Assembly (NCBI GenBank): GCA_030830945.1
Contig: JAURLY010000126.1
Span: 1 to 5,735 of the forward strand
Source: Gammaproteobacteria bacterium
GTDB taxonomy: Bacteria > Pseudomonadota > Gammaproteobacteria > Pseudomonadales > GM7GCV1
Reading direction: 5' to 3'
Length of the DNA: 5,735 nucleotides
Below the pieces are notes generated by a model. It made no database searches. It was given only the letters and a program-made list of their open reading frames with translations, and was not told the origin of the DNA. The number at the start of each line of letters is the position of its first letter. Position 1 is the first letter of the stretch. Made by a program: the position numbers and the translations under genes. Positions 1-5,735 of this stretch are shown here, one piece after another.

Positions 1-1
1 C

Positions 2-541
2 GCTTCCGATGTAAATCAAATTTTGAAGACTAATCTTGAAGCCCCCATCAATGTCTGCCGAAGTCTGATTCCTTACTTTCAAACCCTGCCTTCGGCAATT
101 ATTGTCAATGTTGGATCAATATTAGGCAGTATCGGTTTCGCCGGCTCAACGCTCTACTGTGCCAGTAAATTTGGTCTCAGAGGATTTACCGAAGCGCTGC
201 GCCGGGAACTGGCTGACAGCCAAATTTGCATAATTTATTTCGCTCCGAGGGCAACCAATACCTCGCTTAATAGTGCGGAAATGAACGAAATGAACAAACA
301 GCTTGGAAATAAAGTGGACAGCGCCGCGGAGGTTGCCGCACAGCTAACCCGAATAATTATCAAGGGGCGTCCCATATCAAGATATCTTGGTTGGCCAGAA
401 TCCTTTTTCGTCCGCTTAAATTCATTGTTTCCACGACTGGTTGATCAGGCAGTAAGAAAACAACTGTCTGTCATCAAACGATTTGCCAAACCTGCAGCAG
501 AGCTTAACAGCCCTATGCCAATTTCAAAGAGAGGTGACTAG
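2..541 (+). CDS. Short-chain dehydrogenase/reductase (SDR), 5' end cut by the window
   Basis: This is the C-terminal part of a classical SDR, a family of NAD(P)-dependent oxidoreductases with a Rossmann fold. The frame is open to the left edge and continues in family-like sequence before the TTG at 23, so that TTG is an internal Leu codon and the true start lies outside. Visible landmarks are the Asn of the NLEAP stretch that follows beta-4, the catalytic Ser (codon 116-118, in VNVGS), and the YxxxK pair in YCASK with Tyr at 155-157 and Lys at 167-169. The Ser-Tyr spacing of 13 residues is typical. The loop that usually reads PG has APRATNT instead. The cofactor-binding TGxxxGxG motif is off the window, so NAD/NADP preference cannot be judged. 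The C-terminal tail of about 50 residues is basic and carries aromatic residues, perhaps for membrane contact. Substrate is unknown. The gene ends 2 nt before the TPR gene, suggesting one transcript. Confidence 0.9.
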   Translation, partial: ASDVNQILKTNLEAPINVCRSLIPYFQTLPSAIIVNVGSILGSIGFAGSTLYCASKFGLRGFTEALRRELADSQICIIYFAPRATNTSLNSAEMNEMNKQLGNKVDSAAEVAAQLTRIIIKGRPISRYLGWPESFFVRLNSLFPRLVDQAVRKQLSVIKRFAKPAAELNSPMPISKRGD

Positions 542-543
542 AA

Positions 544-1191
544 ATGAGATTTCATTATTTCTTTCTTTCAATCGTAATTATGTTTTGTTTTGAACCAGTC
601 TACGCTGCTGAGAGCATTGATGAAGCTGTATCCATGCTGCAAACCCAGTGGGCGATCAACAACTATGAAAAAAGTGGTAAAGAGCAGGAGGAGTCGTTCC
701 TGGCATTAATTGAAAGTGCAGATAACCTGATTGAAGACAACCCCAATCAGGCCTCGTTGTACATCTGGCGCGGAATCATAAATTCGACTTTTGCCGGTGT
801 TAAAGGAGGGCTTGGTGCCATGAAATATGCCAAGGCATCCAAAGCAGATCTGGAAAAAGCCATGGCACTTGATCCCGATGCGCTTCAAGGCTCGGCATAT
901 ACCAGTCTGGGTACGCTGATGTTCAAAGTACCGGGCTGGCCAATCGGTTTTGGTGATGATAAAAAAGCCGAAGCATTGCTTCAGCAGGCGCTTGAAATAA
1001 ATCCGGACGGGATTGATCCCAATTATTTTTACGGGGATTATTTGCGCGAAGAAAAGCGCTACTCCGAGGCGCAAAGCTATATGAAACATGCTTTGGAGGC
1101 TGCTCCAAGGCCAGGTAGGGAACTTGCCGATGCAGGTCGCCGTGAGGAAATACGCACAGCCATGGCTGATATAGCGAAACATCTCGAATAG
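544..1191 (+). CDS. Exported TPR-like protein of unknown function
   Basis: A 215-residue protein with an N-terminal Sec signal peptide: hydrophobic core at residues 5-16 and a probable cleavage after VYA at residue 21, so it should be periplasmic. The mature part is helical with TPR-type repeats. The clearest are around residues 101-111 (ADLEKAMALDP), 142-154 (AEALLQQALEINP) and 160-188 (YFYGDYLREEKRY to ALEAAP), each with the small/large residue pattern and the closing Pro. Between the repeats is a Gly/Pro-rich stretch, KVPGWPIGFGDD (128-139), which looks like a conserved non-TPR signature. There is no enzymatic motif, and scaffold or partner binding is the usual TPR role. The start is well supported by GAGGTGA at 531-537, 6 nt before ATG and overlapping the end of the SDR gene. 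The protein resembles small TPR proteins often annotated as TRAP-transporter TatT-like, but no transporter genes are in view, so I give no function. Confidence 0.85.
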   Translation: MRFHYFFLSIVIMFCFEPVYAAESIDEAVSMLQTQWAINNYEKSGKEQEESFLALIESADNLIEDNPNQASLYIWRGIINSTFAGVKGGLGAMKYAKASKADLEKAMALDPDALQGSAYTSLGTLMFKVPGWPIGFGDDKKAEALLQQALEINPDGIDPNYFYGDYLREEKRYSEAQSYMKHALEAAPRPGRELADAGRREEIRTAMADIAKHLE

Positions 1192-1270
1192 CAGGTTTAT
1201 ATAGGCGCATAATTACTGCCATGGGAACCTATTTGGAATATCAGGTCTAAAATCTTTTGTGTTGAGTCGC

Positions 1271-1285
1271 ATTAACGGCGATTAA
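1271..1285. promoter_or_regulatory. Candidate response-regulator operator: ATTAA-N5-ATTAA
   Basis: Two identical ATTAA pentamers (1271-1275 and 1281-1285) stand exactly 10 bp apart, one helical turn. On the minus strand they read TTAAT-N5-TTAAT. OmpR/PhoB-family regulators bind tandem half-sites with about 10-11 bp periodicity, and the PmrA box has a TTAA core with an 11-bp period, so this could be an autoregulatory site. The site lies only 13 nt before the start codon, which would suit repression better than activation. AT-rich pentamers arise easily by chance. I found no convincing -35/-10 pair in the gap between 1192 and 1298. Confidence 0.3.
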
Positions 1286-1288
1286 AAA

Positions 1289-1294
1289 AGGGGA
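1289..1294 (+). promoter_or_regulatory. Ribosome binding site fixing the TTG start of the response regulator
   Basis: AGGGGA lies 4 nt before TTG at 1299. It is the only strong purine-rich site near the start, and the TTG is where receiver-domain homology begins (MKVLLVEDD). There is no in-frame ATG nearby, so this site decides the start. Confidence 0.65.
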
Positions 1295-1298
1295 AAGC

Positions 1299-1967
1299 TT
1301 GAAAGTATTGCTGGTTGAAGACGACAAAGACCTTGCAGCTGGCCTTGTAAAAGTATTGCAGACAGAAAGTTTTCTAGTCTGCCACTCCGCACGCGGCTCT
1401 GATGCTAAAAGCCAGTTTACCCAGTTCCAGCCTGATTTGGTCATTCTGGACCTGGGCTTGCCTGATATAGACGGCATTCAAGTGCTTAAATATTTTCGTA
1501 GCCAGAAAAAAGAAACGCCGGTTCTCATCTTGACCGCTCGTGATGGGCTCGCCGATAAAGTCAACGCATTGGATATTGGTGCCGATGACTATTTAGCCAA
1601 ACCATTTGATCTCGCTGAATTACTTGCGCGCTTGAGGGTAATGACCAGAAGACTGGGTACTGCTTCAAGCAGCAAGATTCAGGTCGGCAATGTTGTACTA
1701 GACATTGCAGCACACGCATTAATGGTTAATGGGGAGGCAGTTCGTCTGCCTCGAAAAGAATACATGGTACTTAAAACACTTATGGAGGAGGCGGGAAGAG
1801 TTAAGACCAAGGAAATGCTGGAAAACAATCTCTATGAGTGGGGTGAAGAAATAGGCAGTAATGCCATAGAAGTCCATATAAGCAACCTAAGAAAAAAACT
1901 TCCCGAGCAATTTATAAAGACAATTCGTGGCGTGGGTTACACAGTTAGCCGGAACGACAACCAGTAA
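1299..1967 (+). CDS. OmpR-family response regulator (QseB/PmrA-like)
   Basis: A 222-residue cytoplasmic transcription factor of the usual OmpR length. The receiver domain (about 1-115) has the acidic pocket D8/D9, phospho-acceptor D51 (VILDLGLPD), T79 (LTAR) and K101 (LAKPF); Y98 fills the aromatic switch position. A short linker leads to a winged-helix DNA-binding domain (about 126-218), with the probable recognition helix around NAIEVHISNLRKKL (188-201) and the closing hairpin at TIRGVGYTV. The sequence looks nearest to the QseB/PmrA/TctD branch. The start is TTG, chosen because the domain begins there and AGGGGA precedes it. The paired kinase gene starts 5 nt after its stop. All signalling residues are intact, so it should be functional. 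Its likely targets include its own operon with the metal-uptake genes, but that is inference from position only. Confidence 0.95.
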   Translation: MKVLLVEDDKDLAAGLVKVLQTESFLVCHSARGSDAKSQFTQFQPDLVILDLGLPDIDGIQVLKYFRSQKKETPVLILTARDGLADKVNALDIGADDYLAKPFDLAELLARLRVMTRRLGTASSSKIQVGNVVLDIAAHALMVNGEAVRLPRKEYMVLKTLMEEAGRVKTKEMLENNLYEWGEEIGSNAIEVHISNLRKKLPEQFIKTIRGVGYTVSRNDNQ

Positions 1968-1972
1968 AAGGC

Positions 1973-3292
1973 ATGAAGTCGATACGTACATATCTGGTTT
2001 TGGTTATCCTTTCAGTTATCTGTCTGGCAAACTTTACCGCAGCGATGCAAGGTTACCGGGGAAGTTTGAAAGCCGCAGACAGGCTTGTAGAAAATCGTCT
2101 CAGTGAAAAAGCCCACATTTTAAGTGCTTTTTTAGATCAGCATACAACACTGCCCCGAGGCATATTTGATCAGCAGACGCTTTATCAAATATGGGATCAG
2201 GACGAATTAATAGCCAGCTCAATAAATGCGCCAGATAACCTTTTTGCCCCAGTTGATGGAAATTTCCACCTGCAGAGCCATGCAGGTGATCGTTGGCGTG
2301 CCGTTGGCATGACGCTCGACCAGAGTCAGATCCAGGTAATAGTTGCTGAAAAATACAGTGCGTATGCCAGCCTGACAGAAGATATTTTGCTCAGGGCCAT
2401 CATCCCAATTATCTGGGTTCTACCTGTGTTGGGCATTCTGGTATGGCTTGTTATACATATCGGCCTGCAGCCGCTAAAAAGACTTGCCAACAGCCTGTCT
2501 AAACGTGAAGCCAATGACTTAAAAGTCATACAAATGGATGCTTACGCAGGCGAACTTACGCCAATTGTCGCCGCGCTCAATGGCCTCTTTTCCAGACTAT
2601 CTGAAGCTTTCGACCGAGAGAGGCGCTTTTCATCTGACGCTGCACATGAATTGAGAACTCCCCTAGCAGCTTTCAAGGTTAACCTACACAGTCTTGGAAA
2701 AAATGAAATTCAATCAGAAGATCTGGAGCGCTTAAAGCGTACCTCCGAGAGGATGGAGCACAGTATCGAACAACTGCTCACATTGAACAGAGTAGCCTCT
2801 GCGGGTGAAGGTGCCCCATTGGAGGCCTATGATCTATATGGTATTACCCGAGATGTCATAGCAGATATGTACGTAATTATTGAAAACCGAAAGCAAACAA
2901 TCGAGCTTGCGGGCGATCCTTTGTTGCTAAGAGTTGATCCCGGGTCATTAGCCGTTGTGATAAGAAATTTAATCGATAATGCCTCCAAGTACTCACCAAA
3001 AAATGGCTCGATTCTGGTAAGTACAGAAAGCTCGAATGGTATGGCTATTCTGCGAATAGAGGATTCTGGAAAAGGCATTCCCAAAGCAGAGCATGCACGC
3101 GTTCTTGAACGCTTTTATCGTATTGGTGGTGACCAGAACGATTCCGATATCACAGGAAGTGGTCTCGGTTTGTCCATTGTTAGCTTTGTGCTAAAGCTGT
3201 TTGGCGGCAAAATAAACTTTTTCGAATCCAAAACCCTTGGGGGACTGGGTGTCGAAATTTCATTTCCGTCAGCTGGGAATTCCGATGACTAG
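1973..3292 (+). CDS. Sensor histidine kinase (QseC-like), inner membrane
   Basis: A 439-residue membrane kinase partnered with the upstream regulator. Order of parts: TM1 about 7-26; periplasmic sensor region about 27-141; TM2 about 143-163; a short HAMP-like linker beginning at GLQPL (164-168); dimerisation domain with the phospho-acceptor H225 in AAHELRTPL; and an ATPase domain with the N box (N332 and N336), G1 (DSGKG, 364-368), F box (ERFYR, 379-383) and G2 (GSGLGL, 395-400). All catalytic motifs are present. The periplasmic part contains LYQIWDQDELIASS and resembles the 2CSK_N sensor region of QseC-type kinases; it has no Cys and only a few His residues, and no obvious ExxE iron-binding motif, so the ligand is not readable from sequence. 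The ATG has a poorly placed AAAAGG only 1 nt upstream, so translation probably depends on coupling to the regulator gene. The 3' end overlaps the next gene by 8 nt. Confidence 0.95.
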   Translation: MKSIRTYLVLVILSVICLANFTAAMQGYRGSLKAADRLVENRLSEKAHILSAFLDQHTTLPRGIFDQQTLYQIWDQDELIASSINAPDNLFAPVDGNFHLQSHAGDRWRAVGMTLDQSQIQVIVAEKYSAYASLTEDILLRAIIPIIWVLPVLGILVWLVIHIGLQPLKRLANSLSKREANDLKVIQMDAYAGELTPIVAALNGLFSRLSEAFDRERRFSSDAAHELRTPLAAFKVNLHSLGKNEIQSEDLERLKRTSERMEHSIEQLLTLNRVASAGEGAPLEAYDLYGITRDVIADMYVIIENRKQTIELAGDPLLLRVDPGSLAVVIRNLIDNASKYSPKNGSILVSTESSNGMAILRIEDSGKGIPKAEHARVLERFYRIGGDQNDSDITGSGLGLSIVSFVLKLFGGKINFFESKTLGGLGVEISFPSAGNSDD

Positions 3293-3614
3293 ACTCTTTG
3301 GAATAATGGTTCTAACAACCTTTTTTACTTGCATGCCGGTTTTGGCAGACACGCCTGAATTTACTCTCACTATCAAGGATCACTTGTTCTACCCATCCGA
3401 ACTCAGGGTCCCAGCAAACCAGAAAGTTCGCCTGCTGATTATCAATGAAGATCCCACCCCTGAAGAATTTGAAAGCTATGAGCTCAATAGGGAGAAAGTG
3501 ATTCTTGGTGGGCGCAGGACGGTTATTTTTGTCGGCCCACTTAGAACCGGAGAATATTCTTTCTTCGGTGAATTCAATATGTCCACAGCTCAGGGCATAT
3601 TAATCGCTGAGTAG
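3285..3614 (+). CDS. Periplasmic cupredoxin-fold protein of an FTR1 system, lacking type 1 copper ligands
   Basis: A 109-residue small secreted protein. Residues 1-21 form a signal peptide ending VLA, so the mature part starts near D22. The rest is a single cupredoxin-like beta domain of the kind often encoded beside FTR1 permeases, with the family stretches KDHLFYPSEL (31-40), PTPEEFES (57-64), LNREK (67-71) and FFGEF followed by TAQG (93-104). The mature chain has no Cys, one His (H33) and one Met (M99), so a Cys-His2-Met type 1 copper site cannot form. In related proteins as I recall them, a His follows the FGEF motif; here N98 stands there. The acidic EEFES segment and E66/E70 are candidates for metal contact (inference). 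I chose ATG 3285 over the in-frame ATG at 3237 because the signal peptide starts here and GGGA at 3275-3278 lies 6 nt upstream. It overlaps the kinase gene by 8 nt and precedes the permease by 6 nt. Confidence 0.85.
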   Translation: MTRLFGIMVLTTFFTCMPVLADTPEFTLTIKDHLFYPSELRVPANQKVRLLIINEDPTPEEFESYELNREKVILGGRRTVIFVGPLRTGEYSFFGEFNMSTAQGILIAE

Positions 3615-3620
3615 CTAATT

Positions 3621-4412
3621 ATGTTGTTAGATATTGTTATTATCGTACTGAGAGAGACACTTGAGGCCAGTGTCCTTATAGGCGTATTGCTTTCTGTCAG
3701 CCGACATACAGATATTAATCTTTTGTGGATTTTTCCGGCCATGATTTTAGGGACGGCTGCAGCACTTTTCTATGCTCTAAGCTTGGGAGAAATCTCGGAA
3801 TGGTTTGATTATGCAGGGCAGGAGGTCATAAATGCTGGTATGCAATACATCATTTATGCCTTGCTTGGATGCATTGTCTGTTTGCTTTTTTCTTTAGACA
3901 AACAAAAGCGCAAATATCTGAAAGGATTAATGGTGGCATCTGTGGCCATGGCTATGGTGCGGGAGGGGAGTGAGTTGTTTGTGTTTTATACCGCTTTCTT
4001 GTCCCAGCCAGGTAGTGCTTTGCAAGCTGCAACCAGTGGCTTTATAGGCCTTTCCGTTGGAGTAAGTGCAGGTGTAATTGGCTACTACGCGCTGGTAACC
4101 CAAAAACCTCCTACTGCCAAAGCTTTTCAGGCTTTTTTGCTTGTACTTATACTGACAGGAATGGCTATGCAGGCAACCCAGTTGTTAATCCAGGTAGATT
4201 GGATCACTGTAAATGAGCCTGTATGGGATACAAGTTGGTTGGTAGCCGAACCATCCGCAACTGGCCAAGTCCTATACGCTGTGTTTGGCTACGAAGCGAC
4301 TCCATCCTTGATCGAGATCATTTTATATTTCATTTCAATGGCTATGATTTTGGGCCCTGTAATGTTGCTCAACTTTTTCACCAAAAATAGAAATAACGAA
4401 GTTAAACCATGA
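3621..4412 (+). CDS. FTR1-family (EfeU-like) iron permease
   Basis: A 263-residue inner-membrane permease of the FTR1/EfeU family, which moves ferric iron or a related high-valent metal. Seven hydrophobic segments are visible, at about 4-25, 34-55, 70-91, 103-127, 140-160, 171-190 and 231-253. The two REXXE motifs that define the family are intact: RETLE (11-15) in TM1 and REGSE (114-118) in TM4. The loop before the last segment has the family-like DTSWLVAE and FGYEATPS stretches. It is close to E. coli EfeU in length and lacks the long N-terminal periplasmic domain found in some bacterial FTR1 proteins. No EfeO or EfeB gene is in the window; the cupredoxin-fold protein just upstream probably takes the periplasmic role. 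The Shine-Dalgarno is weak, consistent with coupling to the gene 6 nt upstream. Its stop overlaps the next start in ATGA. The family assignment is firm; the exact metal is inferred. Confidence 0.95.
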   Translation: MLLDIVIIVLRETLEASVLIGVLLSVSRHTDINLLWIFPAMILGTAAALFYALSLGEISEWFDYAGQEVINAGMQYIIYALLGCIVCLLFSLDKQKRKYLKGLMVASVAMAMVREGSELFVFYTAFLSQPGSALQAATSGFIGLSVGVSAGVIGYYALVTQKPPTAKAFQAFLLVLILTGMAMQATQLLIQVDWITVNEPVWDTSWLVAEPSATGQVLYAVFGYEATPSLIEIILYFISMAMILGPVMLLNFFTKNRNNEVKP

Positions 4413-5137
4413 CTAAAACAACGTCATCTATAGGTCAAAATATACGCTTAACCCTTCTGTTGTCATGCCTATGCCAGCATGCATTTGCCGATGGTTCAAA
4501 CATTGGCAAAGTTTATGATCCATACGTCAATCAACTTGAAAAAGAATTTGAATATAGAACTCTTTACGAAGATGGAATTGGGCTGCAAGAGACTAGTCTT
4601 CACAGCTATCGGTTTGGTTATGGTCAGGCTATTTCAGACAACATGGCAGCCGAGATTTATCTTTTAGGTGAGCATGAGTCTGGTAGCCCCATCAGTGTTG
4701 ACGGTTATGAGGCTGAGATTAAGTGGCAAATCACCCAGCAGGGGGAGTACAGCAATGATTGGGGTGCATTATTTGAGATTGAGCGAGAAGAAGGCGGCAT
4801 ATGGGAGGCCAAAAGCTCATTGATCGCTTTGCATGAATGGCCCAATTGGATTGCCACTGGCAACCTTTCCCTGATCTATGAGTGGGGTGATAGCGTGAAA
4901 GACGAGTGGGAAACGGCATTCTCCGGACAACTTAGATACCGCTATAAGCAAAGCTTCGAACCGGCAATAGAGGTTTACCAGGCGCAAAATATTCAGGGAA
5001 TAGGGCCTGTTCTTACCGGATTATTGCGAATAGGGCAGATAAACAAGCTTAACTGGGAAGCAGGCGCCATCGTTGGATTGAAATCCGACACTCCTGACTT
5101 AACAATAAAAATAAATCTCGAATACGAATTTTATTGA
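4409..5137 (+). CDS. Predicted outer-membrane beta-barrel protein of the FTR1 operon, unknown family
   Basis: A 242-residue protein I do not recognise by family. Residues 14-22 are hydrophobic and a signal-peptidase site is likely after AFA at 27. The mature part has alternating polar/hydrophobic stretches separated by short acidic or Gly/Asn turns. By eye about twelve candidate strands fall near 44-53, 64-74, 79-88, 100-109, 118-126, 131-143, 147-159, 166-179, 183-193, 199-208, 214-223 and 230-242. The chain ends in YEFY, an aromatic C-terminus of the kind read by the BAM machinery. It has eight Trp residues, mostly in the middle, and many Glu/Asp, as is common in barrels with metal- or cation-attracting loops. 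No TonB box or plug domain is visible, so it is not a TonB-dependent receptor. The start overlaps the permease stop by 4 nt (ATGA). Its place in the operon suggests it lets the metal substrate through the outer membrane, which is inference. Confidence 0.75.
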   Translation: MTKTTSSIGQNIRLTLLLSCLCQHAFADGSNIGKVYDPYVNQLEKEFEYRTLYEDGIGLQETSLHSYRFGYGQAISDNMAAEIYLLGEHESGSPISVDGYEAEIKWQITQQGEYSNDWGALFEIEREEGGIWEAKSSLIALHEWPNWIATGNLSLIYEWGDSVKDEWETAFSGQLRYRYKQSFEPAIEVYQAQNIQGIGPVLTGLLRIGQINKLNWEAGAIVGLKSDTPDLTIKINLEYEFY

Positions 5138-5146
5138 TAAATTACA

Positions 5147-5182
5147 ATTAGTTAGATGGGATATTTAATTTATTAGTTAGAT
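5147..5182. repeat. 11-bp direct repeat at the convergent junction
   Basis: ATTAGTTAGAT occurs at 5147-5157 and again at 5172-5182, 25 bp apart. The second copy covers the stop codon of the minus-strand fumarase gene and is followed by a run of eight T at 5184-5191. The function is unknown. It may be simple AT-rich duplication, or a trace of strand slippage or of a small insertion. Confidence 0.6.
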
Positions 5183-5735
5183 ATTTTTTTTGTGAGCCTG
5201 GACGGATCAAGCATCTGCTCCAGTTCTTCCCGACTGACATCCGTCATTTCTTCAGCAACATCAAGCACTGGCCGTTTCTCAGCATAAGCCTTTTGCGCTA
5301 TTTCAGCGGCTTTTTCATAACCAATCACGGAATTTAAAGCCGTCACCAATATCGGGTTTCGGGCCAGTGTTTCCCACAGTTTGCCCTGATTAACTTCGAA
5401 GATCGCCACGGCCTTATCAGCCAACTGATTGCAGCTATTGGATAGCAAAACCAAGCTTTGCAATAAGTTATAGGCGATGACGGGCAACATGACATTCAAC
5501 TGAAAATTACCACTTTGCCCTGCGACGGTAATGGTTACATCATTGCCCATGACCTGGGCGCAGGCCATGGCGGTGGATTCGGCGATTACCGGATTGACTT
5601 TGCCCGGCATAATGCTACTCCCTGCCTGCAATTTGGGCATATTGATTTCGCCCAGACCTGCAAGTGGACCACTGCCCATCCATCGAAGATCATTGCTTAT
5701 TTTCATCAAGGCAACTGCCAGGGTTTTTAATTGGC
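5173..5735 (-). CDS. fumC: Class II fumarase FumC, C-terminal part (start beyond the right edge)
   Basis: This is the C-terminal portion, about 187 codons of a family near 460, of fumarase C, the soluble enzyme that interconverts fumarate and malate in the TCA cycle without an iron-sulfur cluster. The frame runs open to the right edge and reads LKTLAVALMKISNDLRWMGSGP, so the apparent start at 5709 is internal. The superfamily signature GSSIMPGKVNP is encoded at 5590-5622 and includes the mobile active-site loop serine. Downstream come QVMGND, SGNFQLNV and LVTALNSVIGYEKAAEIA, which favour fumarase over aspartase (aspartase has AGQLQLNV). The tail DVSREELEQMLDPSRLT resembles Pseudomonas FumC1 as I recall it. 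It converges with the metal-uptake operon across a 35-nt gap. In Pseudomonas this type of fumarase is made under iron limitation, which fits the neighbourhood, but its promoter is not in the window. Confidence 0.93.
   Translation of the reverse strand, partial: QLKTLAVALMKISNDLRWMGSGPLAGLGEINMPKLQAGSSIMPGKVNPVIAESTAMACAQVMGNDVTITVAGQSGNFQLNVMLPVIAYNLLQSLVLLSNSCNQLADKAVAIFEVNQGKLWETLARNPILVTALNSVIGYEKAAEIAQKAYAEKRPVLDVAEEMTDVSREELEQMLDPSRLTKKISN

Noticed and set aside
706..1222. Minus-strand open frames opposite the TPR gene (706-1182 and 923-1222)
   Set aside because: They have no recognisable domains and lie antisense to a gene with signal peptide, repeats and a good ribosome binding site.
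1193..1230. AGGTT...AACCT inverted repeat as a terminator for the TPR gene
   Set aside because: Five base pairs across a 28-nt loop and no T-run is within chance.
1192..1298. Sigma-70 promoter for the five-gene operon
   Set aside because: AT-rich hexamers such as CATAAT (1208-1213) and TAAAAT (1248-1253) have no -35 partner at acceptable spacing, so I could not place a promoter.
3237..3284. In-frame upstream ATG extending the cupredoxin-fold protein by 16 residues
   Set aside because: It would place a non-signal extension before a clear signal peptide and overlap the kinase gene deeply; ATG 3285 has its own GGGA site and a standard signal peptide.
3285..3350. Lipoprotein reading of the cupredoxin-fold protein through Cys16
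   Set aside because: The residues before C16 (FFT) do not form a lipobox, and a standard signal peptidase I site follows at A21.
4479..4667. Plus-strand 62-codon frame inside the barrel gene
   Set aside because: It is an out-of-frame shadow with no ribosome binding site and no recognisable protein features.
5137..5191. Rho-independent terminator between the two converging genes
   Set aside because: The only inverted repeat is AT-only with a 21-nt loop and the T-run lies 10 nt beyond it, so there is no credible GC-rich hairpin.
5515..5730. Plus-strand frame opposite fumC
   Set aside because: The complementary strand encodes conserved fumarase motifs, so this is a shadow.

Overview
The window reads as a stretch of a gammaproteobacterial chromosome. 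It is densely coded and moderately AT-rich (mid-40s % GC by eye, not computed). The grounds are the QseB/PmrA-like and QseC-like two-component pair, envelope proteins with Sec signal peptides, a predicted outer-membrane barrel (so a Gram-negative cell), and a fumarase tail of the Pseudomonas FumC1 type. I cannot name a genus. There are no RNA genes, insertion sequences, CRISPR arrays or phage genes.

Layout. (1) Positions 1-1191, plus strand: the 3' part of a short-chain dehydrogenase/reductase gene, followed 2 nt later by a gene for a small exported TPR-type protein; these two look co-transcribed. (2) Positions 1192-1298: a 107-nt gap that probably holds the control region of the next operon, including an ATTAA-N5-ATTAA direct repeat just before the start codon. 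(3) Positions 1299-5137, plus strand: a compact five-gene operon of response regulator, sensor histidine kinase, periplasmic cupredoxin-fold protein, FTR1-family permease and predicted outer-membrane beta-barrel. Junctions are +5, -8, +6 and -4 nt, so translational coupling is likely. (4) Positions 5138-5172: a short AT-rich convergent gap with an 11-bp direct repeat that runs into the next gene. (5) Positions 5173-5735, minus strand: the C-terminal part of class II fumarase FumC, whose start lies beyond the right edge.

How the parts may work together (inference). The five-gene operon looks like a self-contained metal-uptake module, most likely for iron. The kinase would sense a periplasmic signal and the regulator would switch the operon on. 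The barrel would sit in the outer membrane, the cupredoxin-fold protein in the periplasm, and the FTR1 permease, with two REXXE iron-binding motifs, would carry the metal across the inner membrane. The cupredoxin-fold protein lacks the residues needed for a type 1 copper site, so it is more likely a metal-binding or docking partner than an electron carrier. FumC is a fumarase without an iron-sulfur cluster, which fits an iron-limitation neighbourhood, but it is on the opposite strand and the link is only circumstantial.

The most interesting point is the pairing of a dedicated two-component system and a dedicated outer-membrane protein with a minimal FTR1 system that has no EfeO or EfeB partner in view.
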